64,000 nucleotides of DNA from Odiellus spinosus. Lineage: Eukaryota; Arthropoda; Arachnida; Opiliones; Phalangiidae. Under the pieces are notes generated by a model. That model had not been told where the DNA came from, did no database searches, and saw only the letters and a program-made list of their open reading frames with translations. Below are positions 9,996 to 21,534 of the stretch, piece after piece. Each line of letters opens with the position of its first letter. Position 1 is the first letter of the stretch. The translations under genes and the position numbers were made by a program. The DNA lies in assembly GCA_963920705.1 (NCBI GenBank), contig OY987238.1, positions 12,580,183-12,644,182 of the forward strand. The letters are read 5' to 3'.

Positions 9996-11166
9996 ATTTC
10001 ATTCTCCCTTTAAAAAATACTTATAATATTACGATTTAAGTGCATTTAAATATGTGTATAAATGACTTTTATGTAAAGACACCATAAATATAATTTTTAA
10101 AACCCCATTATTATGGTTTACGTATGAAATGGAAATTCTTTTATCTCTTACGTTGGGTTTCCAGGCGGCCCTATTTTAAAAGTAACCCACTGAAAATTTT
10201 TATCTTCTTTCTTTTAGCGAATTTTATTTTGTTTTAAAATAATTTCACAAAGTATTCAAAGTTAGGGTGGATAAATACGTAATGTTAAACGTCATAGAGA
10301 ATGAAAGTAGTTTTTAAAACTTCTAACGAATAGAATAGAAGATGCTTTATGCGTGGGAATGGTAGGAGAAAGCGACCAACTAGCTCTTCTTAAAATAAAT
10401 GTAATTAAGTAACGCTTGACTGGTTACAACCTGTATGCATATAACGGCCAGCTTAAATCAACTTAATGAGTGCAGTAAAGCTGTTCGTATGAGAAATGTT
10501 CATTTAACAAAGAGCCAGTGAATAAATCTAAGGGGAAGTAGAGTAAACCGGTAGAGATACAAATTTTAAAGGCGAGATATCATATGAGAAATAATTTATT
10601 TAATTAAATTCTGAGATTAAATAATCTTTAAGGGAAAAATTCAAAAGTTGCTCCATTTTTAGCTCCAAGTTTCCCTTTAATTATTTTAATTGGTAACTTC
10701 ATAGAGAACATTGCAATTAAGAAGAGTAGTTAAGACTAAGCATTTGCAAAGAACTATTTAATTTCAATTCGCTGTTTCAGTTTAGTTCAAAACTGCTCTG
10801 CCTGTCTTCTTTCTAATGAAAGCAACCATGAAAACCCTGCTTAATAAAAATCGATGTATGCAAGCTTCGCGCGCTTTCAATACGTACAAATATAGGCACC
10901 CTTTGCCATCTTTATTATTTGGTTTTTTAGAGATAATGGTATACCGTAGCTTTTAACGCACTGTGTATTTAATATGACTATGATATAATCATCCTCCTTG
11001 GAATGGGTACAGAATTAAGCTTTCTAGAATTTTAATTAGACGCCGTTTTATATCAGGCTGCTATCCGTTAAGTTGAATAATTTCTGCTACGTCTTGGGAT
11101 TTTGTATATATACTTTATGATAATTTATGTTTTAATTTTCATTTAAAGTAAGGCTGTCACTCTAAA
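9996..11166. other. Gene-free stretch
   Basis: A fragment with the small TTAA-MITE terminus (TAGCTCCAAGTTTCCCTTTAA) lies at about 10660-10680. Otherwise unassigned AT-rich sequence. Confidence 0.35.
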
Positions 11167-11290
11167 TTGAGTCACATTTTCGGAAAGATCGTTAGAAAAC
11201 GATTCAAAATATATATACATATGTCATAAAACAAAATTACAGCGACAGTAAAAATACATATTTTATAATCCCCATTTTCGAAATGTTTAA
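11167..11290. repeat. Dispersed repeat (family G), second direct copy
   Basis: Nearly identical to 8388-8500, including CGATTCAAAATATATATACA and AATTACAGCGACAGTAAA. It lacks the GC-richer second half found at 8520-8640. Confidence 0.75.
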
Positions 11291-11509
11291 AATTTCAAAT
11301 CGTCTGCTATCGCTGGCGCGCAACGTCTTGTTTCCCATCGATTTTAATCAACATTTGCTGGACGCAGTAAATGTCAAGCTGTACCGTCCACTTTGGACAA
11401 GTCGCTTTCTTTTCTAGCTTAGCAGACGACGTTGACCATAGCAAATTACTCAGTCAAAGCTAAGGGAAGAGAATTTTAAATTATAAAATTGCAGAGCAGA
11501 TAGGGCCTT

Positions 11510-11899
11510 AAGTTTTTCATCGATTCCTTATCGTTTAAATAGGCCTAATCCACCAATGAAAAGTTTACAAAAGAAATATTAAACCAGAAATAAATTTAAA
11601 ACTTACCCGGAAAATAGGCTTAGCGGGATTCATGTAGATCCTGAATTGCCTCCGTGTAAGGTCTGTCGTTCACGCGAGATCTTCACGAGACTTACAATCG
11701 CGTTCGATTGGTAGCTAGACCTTATACGCGAGGAAATCAGGATCTCCATGAATCCCGCTAAGCCTATTTTCCGGGTAAGTTTTAAATTTATTTCTAGTTT
11801 AATATTTGTTCGTAATTTTTTTCACTAGTGGATTAGGCCTATTTAAACAATGAGGAATCGATAAAAAAAAATCGCTGTTGTTAGGATGCATTCTCCTAA
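11510..11899. mobile_element. Foldback MITE family A, copy 2 (long form)
   Basis: Best preserved copy. Outer arms CGATTCCTTATCGTTTAAAT (about 11520) and its mirror near 11850. Inner arms GGAAAATAGGCTTAGCGGGA (about 11611) and TCCCGCTAAGCCTATTTTCC (about 11752). The right end is CATTCTCCTAAG, a worn form of CATTCTCCCTTTAA. Non-autonomous. Confidence 0.8.
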
Positions 11900-12738
11900 G
11901 TTTAAAGTTTTGGAGGCTAACCCTTTGCTATTCTACGATCTCCTCGTCAGCTATTCGATTCGCTGAGTATGTGGTCATTTCGTTTATCGCGGTTCATTCG
12001 CTTTGAAGATGAGGTCCAAGTAGATGAAGAAGATGAAGGTGTATTAAATCGTCGTTAGCGATCCGTAAAGCGTCCTTTCAGCTAACCAATCACCCCTTCT
12101 TCCCAAAACTCTTCTCGAGCAAGATGTAAGAGAGTGCTAGCTCCTGTATTCGATAACCCAACCGATTTATCCTTAATTTGGAAGCTTTTGCTTTTCTTCC
12201 AACTTCTCATTTCCGACTCAATGAATGTCTCTTTTAATCTCTAATCTTTTACGAGAGCCGCAGAATCGAACATTTACGTTTTAAGTGTTGGATTATTCCT
12301 AGGATAATCCCCTAAATCCCGATTTACATTCATTTAACGTAGAAACTAGAAATATATCTAAATATATAAATTAACCATAAAATGTCAATATTTTAATTAA
12401 GGAATCTATTTATTTCAACAGGTAATTACGAACAACGTATTCGGAATTTTTGGATTTTGAAAATCTGGTTCTATATATTTATGGTGAGTACAACTTCTTT
12501 TTTTCAGGCCATACTTTAAATAGATATTTAAATAAAACCTTTTTATATAGAGTAATATGTTGAGCTTTTGACCATGGTTTTATTTAAAGGTCTAATGCGT
12601 GGTCTTATTATGTAGTTTCTATTTTTGAAATTATAATATTATATTATAATATTAGAGTGCTTAAAGTTTTGATGTGGTAACTCTAACAAACAATATGAGA
12701 CTAGTTCTTCAAAGTTGGAAAGATATTCTGAATAATAA
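11900..12738. other. Gene-free stretch
   Basis: No supported gene. A short AT palindrome ATAATATTATATTATAATAT lies at about 12632-12652. Confidence 0.35.
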
Positions 12739-12935
12739 CAAAAGTCTATCACTTTATGCCTTAAAAGTAAACAATATCCCATAGCTTAATACTATCAGCA
12801 AAGTGCCAGGTAAAAATAGTCAAAAAAGTCATCACTCCTGTCTGATAGCTCGAGTGGTTTGAACTCTTCCTCTATATTTTGAGTCAGGAGAGTGGGATAG
12901 AATTTAGGCGGGCCGCGCTTGCCTATATTGTCTTC
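12739..12935. mobile_element. Dispersed element (family H), left part
   Basis: Starts AAAAGTCTATCACTTTATGC, includes TAGCTTAATACTATCAGCAA, then the unique-looking segment TTTAGGCGGGCCGCGCTTG at about 12902. The first block recurs inverted at 17505-17580 and direct at 63915-63975. The second recurs direct at 17315-17400. Taken together they imply an element with inverted ends around a central GC-rich segment. Confidence 0.6.
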
Positions 12936-13127
12936 TTTGATAATAATAATTGTCCCCGTTAACCATACTCATACACTTAGTAATAGCCTTCGTAGGGACC
13001 CGTATTCCTTCTGAAACGCAGGTTTTTCTATGGTATTTTAGGCTCTTCTTCTTCCTAGGATGTAAATTAGTTTAGAAACATCGTCTGCATATTTTTTATA
13101 CCTTAGGAAACCATGTTTTGGTCGCTT

Positions 13128-14498
13128 TTAAATGTTTTCAATTGGTGTTTCGGCTCTGTCAAATCGTTGCATTTCGTTGGCGTTTTCTTGTTGATATCTC
13201 TTGGCGTAAACCGCGTTAAAGTTATTCCTCGATGTCCTTGAGAAACGTTTCGTCATCGTTGTGCTACGTGTGCTACTGGTTGTATCCAATGTCCCTGATC
13301 TATCCGTTCTTCTTCCTCTAATACCTCTTCCGCAAGAATTATTTTTCATCAGAATCAAAGCGTCTCGGATTTCCGGTATCCTAACAGCGTAAATAACCGG
13401 GTTGACGCATGACTTCAATATAACTAGAACGTTAACGGTTCCCATGATACCTAGCACTGTCCAACGGCTCATGGTGGTTGCCGAGTAGAGACAACCTTCG
13501 CACACTAAACAGTACGATAATACAGCTGGAATCCAACCCATCAAGTAGGATCCAAGTATCAGCAACGTCGTCACAACTGCTTTGATACTTCTTTTGATTT
13601 GCGTCACTGAAGAACAACGTCTTTCTTCTAAGGCCGCGCTGTTTCCAAAATCACGCGTGAATCTGCGTGCCGATCGCTTCAAGTAGTTTCTAAATGTTTC
13701 CGATTGTCTTCGTGAATGTTCTCCAACGTTGTTTTCTTCAACCCTAAGAAGTCCGCGTTGATGTCGTCGTACCACGATAAAAATTTGTCCGTAAATGAAT
13801 GTCATAAGTAAAAACGGTACGAAATACAACGAAGAATAAGTAGTCGTGAATTCCTTTCGACTCAGAAACGAGTGTTCGTGACATTTAAACGATTGAAAGC
13901 CTTCACCATTCACGCTCGCGAAGTAAATCAAGTTAAAACCAACCGGAGACGCCCATATTACTATCAAAATGAAAATAGTTGTTTTTCGAGTAATCGTGGC
14001 CGCGTAATGTAATGGTCGGACAATTCCAAAGTAATGGTTTATCGCGAGGGCAAGTAGGTGTAATACCGATATTAAAAGAATCGATAATCGTATCGCTTCC
14101 ATTGCCAAGAATGGACAAAAGTTATCGGACGTTAGTTCAATTCCGTAAGTATTTGGTAAAAGGCTGTGTACCGTAAAATGAAACATTTGTACCAGAGAAC
14201 CGAACGCGTCCGACGCTGATAGGCTAAAAATGAAACGTAAAGTTGGAGTTAAACGAGAACGGTGCATCCAACGCGCGGAACACAAGATGCAAGCGTTTAA
14301 AACTAAACTTAAGGAACACACCGTTAAGACTAAGATTACGACGCGAGAATACGCGTACAAATATCGTTCGAATTCCAAATTAACCTCGACCGTTTGGTTA
14401 ATGGTGAAGAATGGGGTTTCGTTGCTGGAATTCATTTTTAGCGGCGTCCGATCGTCGTAGAGTGGTGAACGAAAATGGCGCAACGATATTCGAGACAC
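13128..14498 (-). CDS. Orphan class A (rhodopsin-like) G protein-coupled receptor
   Basis: Single-exon frame of 456 residues. Seven hydrophobic segments are visible. TM1 is at about 51-75 with the conserved Asn, TM2 has SLSASD (Asp97), and a TM3 cysteine (Cys128) can pair with the ECL2 Cys in FKCHEHS. The end of TM3 reads NHY (154-156) instead of DRY, followed by FGIVRPLHY. TM6 has GWIP and TM7 has NPVIY. N-glycosylation sites (NSS, NET, NQT) sit in the N-terminus just after a second in-frame Met at residue 22 (ATG ending 14435), which may be the true start. The Asp that amine receptors carry in TM3 is not seen at its place. The long basic third loop and Ser/Thr/Arg-rich tail suit G-protein coupling and phosphorylation. 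The ligand is unknown and I do not recognise the subfamily. Confidence 0.85.
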   Translation of the reverse strand: MSRISLRHFRSPLYDDRTPLKMNSSNETPFFTINQTVEVNLEFERYLYAYSRVVILVLTVCSLSLVLNACILCSARWMHRSRLTPTLRFIFSLSASDAFGSLVQMFHFTVHSLLPNTYGIELTSDNFCPFLAMEAIRLSILLISVLHLLALAINHYFGIVRPLHYAATITRKTTIFILIVIWASPVGFNLIYFASVNGEGFQSFKCHEHSFLSRKEFTTTYSSLYFVPFLLMTFIYGQIFIVVRRHQRGLLRVEENNVGEHSRRQSETFRNYLKRSARRFTRDFGNSAALEERRCSSVTQIKRSIKAVVTTLLILGSYLMGWIPAVLSYCLVCEGCLYSATTMSRWTVLGIMGTVNVLVILKSCVNPVIYAVRIPEIRDALILMKNNSCGRGIRGRRTDRSGTLDTTSSTRSTTMTKRFSRTSRNNFNAVYAKRYQQENANEMQRFDRAETPIENI

Positions 14499-14929
14499 TG
14501 AGAAACTACACGGAGCTCTCTGAAGAGAAAGATAAACAATTCCTTCCCGAAACCGGAGGAAAAAAAAAAAAAACTAAGTAACCCAGGATGGAAAATGTTA
14601 TCATCAAAATCTTCTTCTCGCACACTCCATCTTCACCTTTACTCGACAAACCCTATATATATATTAAGTTGTGGGTGTAACCTTTTCAAATTAAAGGGGT
14701 AGCGAATGAAAAAATCGTTTCATAGATCTTCTAAGACCATTCTTGGACCGACCAAGAGAGCTGTTTAGCTAGGAACATGAGCCATATTAAGCAATTTGGC
14801 GCCCGGGGGTAAAAATTACGCCTCAATAACTTCGCGTCTAGAAATCATTTCAAATTCAATAACTAACGTCAAGTTTTCCCAAATTTTAGTAAAATAATCG
14901 CTCGGATTTGGGTATCGCCAGATTTCTTG

Positions 14930-15046
14930 GGCGCCCCCGTTTGACTAGCGCCCGGAGGCAGGTGCCCCCCCCCCCCGTTTGACTAGCGCCCGGAGGCAGG
15001 TGCCCCCCCCCCGTTTGACTAGCGCCCGGAGGCAGGTGCCCCACCT
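14930..15046. repeat. Three tandem copies of a ~42 bp GC-rich unit
   Basis: Unit GTTTGACTAGCGCCCGGAGG plus CAGGTGCCCC and a poly-C run, repeated three times with C runs of different length (about 10 and 9). A strong GC island in an AT-rich background. C-tract slippage is likely. Confidence 0.85.
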
Positions 15047-17314
15047 AACCAGGAAATAGTAGTCTGTATTTTCTTTGCAATCTAGGTTTGTTAATTAAAT
15101 GGTTATCCCCGATCTCTAGAGCCACTTTGCATTCGCTCTCTTTTCTCGCTTAGCAGACGACGTTCCCATAACAATTTGTATAGTCAAAGCTAGGATATAT
15201 GCGTAAGGTAATAAAATTTAAAAGAAAAAAATGTAGGGCTTTTAATCGCTCTAGTTTGGCTTAAATGTTACTACTTTTATGGCTCATTAAAACTTCTTGA
15301 TGTTAAAGACAATAGTGTGTAAGTTGGGAGAAATATTTATTAAGCTTAACGAAGTCGTTACGTGTACCTCATTATTTCTGCATTTTACTCTTTTTTTAAT
15401 TTTAAATAATTTAAAATTTCCCCAAAATCCCCGTTCTCTGACATCTTTAGAATTTCACTGAAATTTATTTTATTCAACATCAAAAGTATTCCAATATATA
15501 TTTCATATTTAACGAAATATTTCCCGGAAAAAATAATTTAAACTTTAAAATGAAAATTAAAGAAACGGGAAGATATTTTACTCTTTAAAATAAGTTAGGC
15601 TTTTTTTGCTCTATTGTATCCTTTACATATGGTGACAATGGTAAATTTAAACCAATCCTGGCGTACTAGATTTAGATCAAAAAGAATACATAAAATGGTA
15701 ATTTTTGCGAATAGCTTACGAATTTTTGTTTATTTCACGATTTTTTGAACAATTCAGACAATGTAGCTTTCCCAAATGTTTTAATTATTATTTCTAAACT
15801 TAGAATCGATAAAAAATTAACTTCTTTTCGTCTGCATACGTTCACACTCCCTTTAAAGACTACTTCTTAAGCCTAACACTTTTGGGGCCATGGTAATAAA
15901 CTTAGAAATGTATTAAAATAATTTACGATTACAAAATCAGTTTATTAAATAAACGTTCTGGTTTTTAAACCTTTTTGTTGTATATAAAACTTTTTGTAAC
16001 CATGCCTGCAATCTTGTAATTTATTTTAATAATATTTCTACTTGCTTTGGCCCCTCTAATTTGTAAACAGCTCTTGAACAAGTCAGTCTAAGGTCTTTAA
16101 GTTTCTTGATGTAGTTCAACCAAAATATTTGATGTAGTTCAACCAAAATATTTGTTTTTTGTCAAAAACAGAGAAAATCTGCGCAGTTTCTTGGGAAATT
16201 CTTAACGAAAACTTTTACTCCAAGTTCATCGATTTAAGCGACAACTTTTAATGACTTTTTATACTTTTCGTTGGTTTGATATGAAAAGAAAGTCAACTCC
16301 GAAGATAAATAAGATAAATTGAGAAAACTTCTAAGAGGGTCGCGTATTAAAAATGGTGAAAAATAAAATTTTACCAAGAAACTCTTTTTCGACGCCCTAC
16401 TTATCCAGAGCATTTGAGTCTAGTAGAGGGGTGTCAGAGTCGTTTCAAGTCTCCATTATGTTTATTATTAATGTAACTTAAAGGACCACTGACGCCAGAA
16501 TCAAAAGAAGAGATATTAACCTTTGAACTTTGAAATTTAGGTTTCGTAAATGATTTGTATTAGTTTTAAAATACTTTTAAGTCCCTCACTTAATTGTTAA
16601 AATTTTACGAAATACTGGAGACATATTCCAACCAATCAGAGCCTTCACGGATAAGAAAATAACCCTAAAACTGGAAGGCAACCTTTTAAATTCACTTGGC
16701 AACGTGAGCTTACTAGAATTATCGCGTTCTGTTATTATTTATACGTATTTCTCGTCAGTGGTTCTTGGTGAGGGTTTAGAAAGATGTATGTGGGACGCGC
16801 GGAAGCCACTGATGTTTAACAGAGAAGCGCTTTTTCTAGTTTTGCCTATACATACCTATATGTGGAAAAGCTGAATTCTTGAAGCTCTTGGGATAATATT
16901 TTAGCTTCCTTGTTTGAGTGAGAGTGGAGCTATAGGATGGATTTTTCTCTTGTATATAGAGACAGTCCCTGTGAGTGAAACGCAAGCAGCTGTTGAATTT
17001 CTCCTCTCTCTTTACGATACGTCTCAGTCAGACATTTTAAGCCACACACCACTGAAGTGTTAATGTACGTGACTTTTCTATTAATTAGATTGGATCTGGT
17101 CTGACTTTTAAATTAGACAGTATGTTCAATTTTAATCAAAGTTTGGGATGAATACTAGATGACACCGCTGTTGAATTGGAATGGTTACTTAAATATATAT
17201 ATATATGATACAGTTAAGCCTCGTTCATACTTGAGGGCAAAATCGGTTCCAAAACCAGTACGAAGCGTTTTCCGTTTTCCCTGGTTCACACGCTGACAAG
17301 ACGGTTCGCGGCTA
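15047..17314. other. Gene-free stretch
   Basis: Contains a family F fragment near 15120-15200 and a perfect 24-bp tandem duplication at about 16109-16155 (unit GATGTAGTTCAACCAAAATA plus TTTG). No exon-like frames. Confidence 0.4.
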
Positions 17315-17580
17315 GTGTGGTTTGGACTCTTCCTCGATATTTTGAGTCGGAAATGAGGGACGGTATTTAGGCGGGCCGCGCTTGGCTATATTGTCTTCCC
17401 CGGAATTTCTCCAAAGAGTGGTCTTCCTCCGTTCACTATTTACACGGCGACTGCGGCCGCTAGAGTGTCTCGAATCCTGCAGAATTATGATGGTACATTT
17501 ACCCTAACCTTTGCTGATAGTATTAAGCTACTGGGCGTTAATTACTTTTATGGAATGAAGTGATAGACTTTTGGTTTTAG
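17315..17580. mobile_element. Dispersed element (family H), right part
   Basis: Segment GTATTTAGGCGGGCCGCGCT in the same direction as at 12902, followed at 17505-17580 by the family H terminal block in inverted orientation (TGCTGATAGTATTAAGCTAC ... AAGTGATAGACTTTTGG). Confidence 0.6.
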
Positions 17581-17620
17581 TATGACTTTTGGAATTTGAT
17601 CGGAAAAGGTATGAAGACTA

Positions 17621-17904
17621 TAGTCCTGGTCGATTTCCAAAACCGGAAGTCTAGAGAACCTCGCGAAAATTTTGGCGGGGAAAACTTTTTGTCACGTGAT
17701 CGTCCGCCATCTTTTTGTAGTGTGAAAATAGCTACAGACTAACCAACGCCTCCTATACTTTATCATATAGGAAGCGTTGGACTAACAACTTGAATTTGGT
17801 TTGTGGGAAATAAAATTAGAAATAGTCTGGCAACCTGTTACTACAAAAAGATGGCGGCGCGGCTATGAGACAAGGGCCCATTTCCGGCAAATCGACCAGG
17901 ACTA
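17621..17904. mobile_element. Tc1/mariner-like MITE (family D, copy 1)
   Basis: TA at 17621-17622 and 17903-17904 flank inverted ends GTCCTGGTCGATTT and AAATCGACCAGGAC. A second pair of inner complementary blocks reads CCATCTTTTTGTAGT and ACTACAAAAAGATGG. Copy 2 is at 21569-21857. This copy has at 17741-17782 a small insertion with ends CCAACGCCTCCTATA... that match the foldback at 9715-9995. Confidence 0.75.
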
Positions 17905-18520
17905 TTGGTTTGGTATTGGAATGCTGTTGCGTCTTTTTCGTGTAAGGTTTAAACAAGATTTATTTTATGACAAGTGGAACCATTTCGAGTTCCTTACCAT
18001 CTTGCTTCGTATTCTTTTTTTTTCTTTCTTTCCGTTTTCTATATTTGCCTTTTCGAAGGTGGATTTCGGCTACTATAGAAGCAATCCAGGCATAGAATCC
18101 GCTACTTTTTCTAAGGCATAAATACTTTCAAACTTTTTTCTTTCATCTTCTTTATAAATTACGAACGTTTCGGGTGTTAAACTAAAATACGAGCGGCGTA
18201 GAACGTCAGTATTGACGTTTTTCCGCCTTCGCAACTTTTTCTTATATTTACAACAAACAGACCTTTTTTTCCTTCAACCATATATCGAGTATAGAAAATA
18301 TATATCAGGGTATGAAATACCTGAAAGCTTCTTTCATTTCCATCTTCCAAAAACAAGAACGTATAGGAAAATCTTTTCTGGTATAATCCGCTACTGATAT
18401 AAGCTGCATTTTCAGGTGAGATAAGCATTTTAATCAGGACCAAATTATGGTTTTTGGCCTCAAAATTGCGTATAGATGAAATGATAAAATAGTTGATCTA
18501 TCAGTCACCTCGCTCTTTTA
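17905..18520. other. Gene-free stretch
   Basis: No convincing gene. Long frames on both strands here are AT-rich and unrecognised. Confidence 0.3.
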
Positions 18521-18965
18521 ATGCCCATATGAGCAGGATCTCTTAACCAAATGGACCCTCACCCAAATGCTTGCTTGGTAGCTCTTCCAACGAAATAGTC
18601 GCTCCATCATTTAGTTGCTCCCTCAATTGGTTGCCCAACTAATTGGTTGCTCTTTTGTTGCTCAACGTAATACTCGCTCCCTTAATTGGTTGCTCAATGA
18701 AATCGTTGCCGAACTAAATGGTCGTTCACTTAATTGTTTGCTCTTCTGTTGCTCAACGTAATAGTCGCTCCCTTAATTGGTTGAGCAACTAAATGGTCGC
18801 TCCCTCAATTGGTTGAGTAATTAAATGGTCGCTCACTTAGAGCCTAATTGGCTGCTCTTCATCTTCTGTTGCTCAGCCAAATGGTTGCTCGATCAATTGG
18901 TTGAGCTTTCTTAGAACCAAATTGGTTCCTCTTCCGTTGCTATTCTGTCGCTCAACTAAATGGTC
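18521..18965. repeat. Irregular minisatellite (TTGGTTGCTC / AATGGTCGCTC)
   Basis: About 445 bp of short related words: CCTTAATTGGTTGCTCAA, CTAAATGGTCGCTC and CTTCTGTTGCTCAACG in varying order. There are no regular spacers, so this is a degenerate tandem repeat and not a CRISPR array. Confidence 0.75.
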
Positions 18966-19162
18966 TTTCTTCTGTTGTCTCTCTCTACTAACGCTTTGAA
19001 CAGAGCTTCCCTAAGCAGTATGTCTAAAATAAGCAGGTTTCTACTAAACAACACATTCGCGTATGAAAAAGCGCCTTCAGAATTAAGCCTTCTCCGAGAC
19101 TTTCTCTCTAGCTTCTCTGATGGTCGAGTAACAAGGACAGCCTGGAAATATTCGCAAGCCCT

Positions 19163-19166
<4 letters not shown>

Positions 19167-19193
<27 letters not shown>

Positions 19194-19196
19194 CTC
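19167..19196. repeat. (TA)n microsatellite
   Basis: About 13 TA units within TTATATATATATATATATAT. Confidence 0.9.
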
Positions 19197-19321
19197 ATCT
19201 GATGTCTTGGTAAACCAAGTTGGTACCTACTCTAGATTACTTTTAGTCACGAAAGCGCTTGGGAATTGAGGATATGTTAATGAGGGTTTAGTGGAGCTTC
19301 AAAGAACCGACCACCCCGGGT

Positions 19322-19349
19322 CTTTTTTTTTTTTTTTTTTTTTTTTTTA
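19322..19349. repeat. Poly(T) run
   Basis: Uninterrupted T tract of about 28 bases following a CCCCGGG motif. Confidence 0.9.
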
Positions 19350-19598
19350 GACTATACTCGTATATATGTAGAAATACTGCAGCATAGGTGAATATGTTGG
19401 TATTTAAATGCAAATACGAGAGTTTACCTAATCCCTTGGAAGTAGAAGAAGTCTTATTTGTATTAGGTATAGGTCTTTTAAAAGTCAAAACGATGGGCTT
19501 AGACCCGAATCAGTCTCTTAGGAGGCCAACACCGCTAAAATCTTGTTAAATTCAAATATAATTTATAGTAATTCATACTGAATGTGATAAAATATTTA

Positions 19599-19916
19599 CA
19601 GGGTTGCTACAGGTAAGGGAAAACAGGGAAAAGGCAGGAAATTTGAAAATAATCCAAAAAAGTCGGGGAATTTAATGATCTTTCAAGAAGCCAGGAAATT
19701 ACAAAGATTTGAAGGTGACCGTTTTAGTTGTATAGATTAGAACAAAGATACGCGTGCAAAAAGTTTGGCGAACGCAATTGCAAAATAATATAAAAAATAG
19801 AAGGTTAAAAATTGGGTAGTATTAGCCGAAACGGTCAGGGAAAATCGTTGAAAAAGGTCAGGGAAAAACCTGGAAAAGTAAGGGAATTTGAATCTGAAAA
19901 AATTGTGGCAACTCTG
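19599..19916. mobile_element. hAT-like MITE with CAGGGTTGC ends
   Basis: Begins CAGGGTTGCTACAGG and ends TTGTGGCAACTCTG, imperfect inverted repeats. The sub-terminal parts are rich in AGGGAAAA/GTCAGGGAAAA words, as in the widespread invertebrate hAT MITEs. The 8 bases outside each end (AATATTTA and AATTTATA) are similar but not identical, so the target duplication is eroded. Non-coding, 318 bp. Confidence 0.7.
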
Positions 19917-20814
19917 AATTTATATTATATCTCCTATTTCTAAGTGTATTGTTTCTCCTTGAATCAATAAATCATCAAAACGTTGGAAAAAAAAATATCT
20001 AATATCCATTGTATCCAGTCAGGATTGATTTAGTAAGTTCCGAAAGTCTCCTGATCTTATAAGTTTGCGAATACTACTTTTTCTCTTAGGTGTTTTAACG
20101 TTACGTATTCATTCGCCTTAGCTTTGGTTATACTGTAAATGAATCATGAATCTATGGTGTGACAGGTGCTGGAGTCATTTTCTCATTAAGGAAACTATTT
20201 CGCGTTGGCGGCACGATCCTAAGATGATAAAGGAAATATTATTTTTAATCAAAAGAACCAAACTCATTTAAGATTCAGTCGTCGACTGATTCTTTTCGAG
20301 ATGAGCAAAGAAATCAGAAACTCACGGTGATCTGAATTTAATTTTACCAAAAATATTTTAATGAATTCAATTTTAATACAGTTTGAAATTGGATAGCAAT
20401 TATTTTAGGATTTATTTTTTTTCCGCGTAATTTTCGGATAAATGGTTTCGCTAATATATATTTCACCACATGTGGTAAATAATAACGTATGTTAAAGCTA
20501 TTAAAATAGATTGAAATGAAAATCATATTAGGTACACAAATCGATAGAAAGGCTTGTTGGAATTTAGCAATTTTAATTGTTTTCACCCCGTTCAAACAAT
20601 ATATTGAATATTAAGATTGATATTTACTTTAAATGGGTAAAATATTATACTGCCTTGCATGGTAAACGACTCTTAAAGAGATAATGGAACCTCTAAGCAA
20701 TTTATTATCGATTCCTTATCGACCTAATCCACAAATAAAAAGTTTACAAAACAAATATTAAACGGATAATATCTGATTGACATTCACGATGGTCTTATTC
20801 GATTAACAGAAGTT
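19917..20814. other. Gene-free stretch
   Basis: Unassigned AT-rich sequence. A family A fragment (ATCGATTCCTTATCGACCTA) lies at about 20708-20763. Confidence 0.4.
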
Positions 20815-21141
20815 ATACCAAGAATCCATTCAGGTTCCATAAGAATATGGGAGGGCCGCGATTCAATAACCATCCTCCCAAACTTTGTAGCAAAAGTTCG
20901 TCCGCTTCGAATCGATTTTTCAAGTAAATCGCCCCTGACATTATATTATTAACCCGCGCCACTAACGACCTTGACATAATATTTTGGGTAATAAAAGTGG
21001 AGCCGACCGAAAAAAGATCTAAGCGTACAAATGTTGCGAAAATTGCGGACGAACTTTTGTTACAAAGTTTGGGAGGATGGTACCAGAGGCTAAAGCTATG
21101 CTCCCATATTCTTATGGAACCTGAATGGATTCTTGGTTATA
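20815..21141. mobile_element. Foldback element, 327 bp
   Basis: Arms TACCAAGAATCCATTCAGGT (about 20817) and ACCTGAATGGATTCTTGGTT (about 21119) pair, as do CCATCCTCCCAAACTTTGTA and its complement further in, and GTTCGTCCGC with GCGGACGAAC. The centre is AT-rich. No reading frame beyond a 60-codon artefact. Confidence 0.7.
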
Positions 21142-21534
21142 CGAATTTTGAGCTCTATTGCCAACTTATAGAACTGTAGTGTACATAGCTCGTTTATCAA
21201 TTTATCAAAACTCTGCTTTTAAATCTTCTTAACTGTCTAGTCTAAACAACCTTCGTTGAAAATGACGAATTAACGTATAAAACAATGGACCTTATTTCTT
21301 TAACTAATTCATCATAGATAGATACGTGTCGAATCTAAATTAATTCGAATAAAAATGATGTAACGATATTGACGACGAACATTTTTATCCAATCCTTTCT
21401 TGAAATTGAAACCTCTATCACGTACTACATAGCCCGCTTATTTTCAAACACTAGTAAATGGATTGATATGTCTCTGGATAAATATAGCCAACCTGGCTAT
21501 TTTCAATTCGAAATAATACTGAAAAAATTGTATT
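21142..21534. other. Gene-free stretch
   Basis: Nothing recognisable. Confidence 0.3.

Noticed and set aside
12840..12860. tRNA-like start (CTCGAGTGGTTT)
   Set aside because: No matching acceptor stem, anticodon arm or T-loop in the following 90 bases; the segment recurs at 17315 as part of a mobile element.
18956..19202. 80-codon open frames on both strands
   Set aside because: End in a TA microsatellite, overlap a minisatellite, and resemble no family I know; a decayed coding fragment cannot be excluded.
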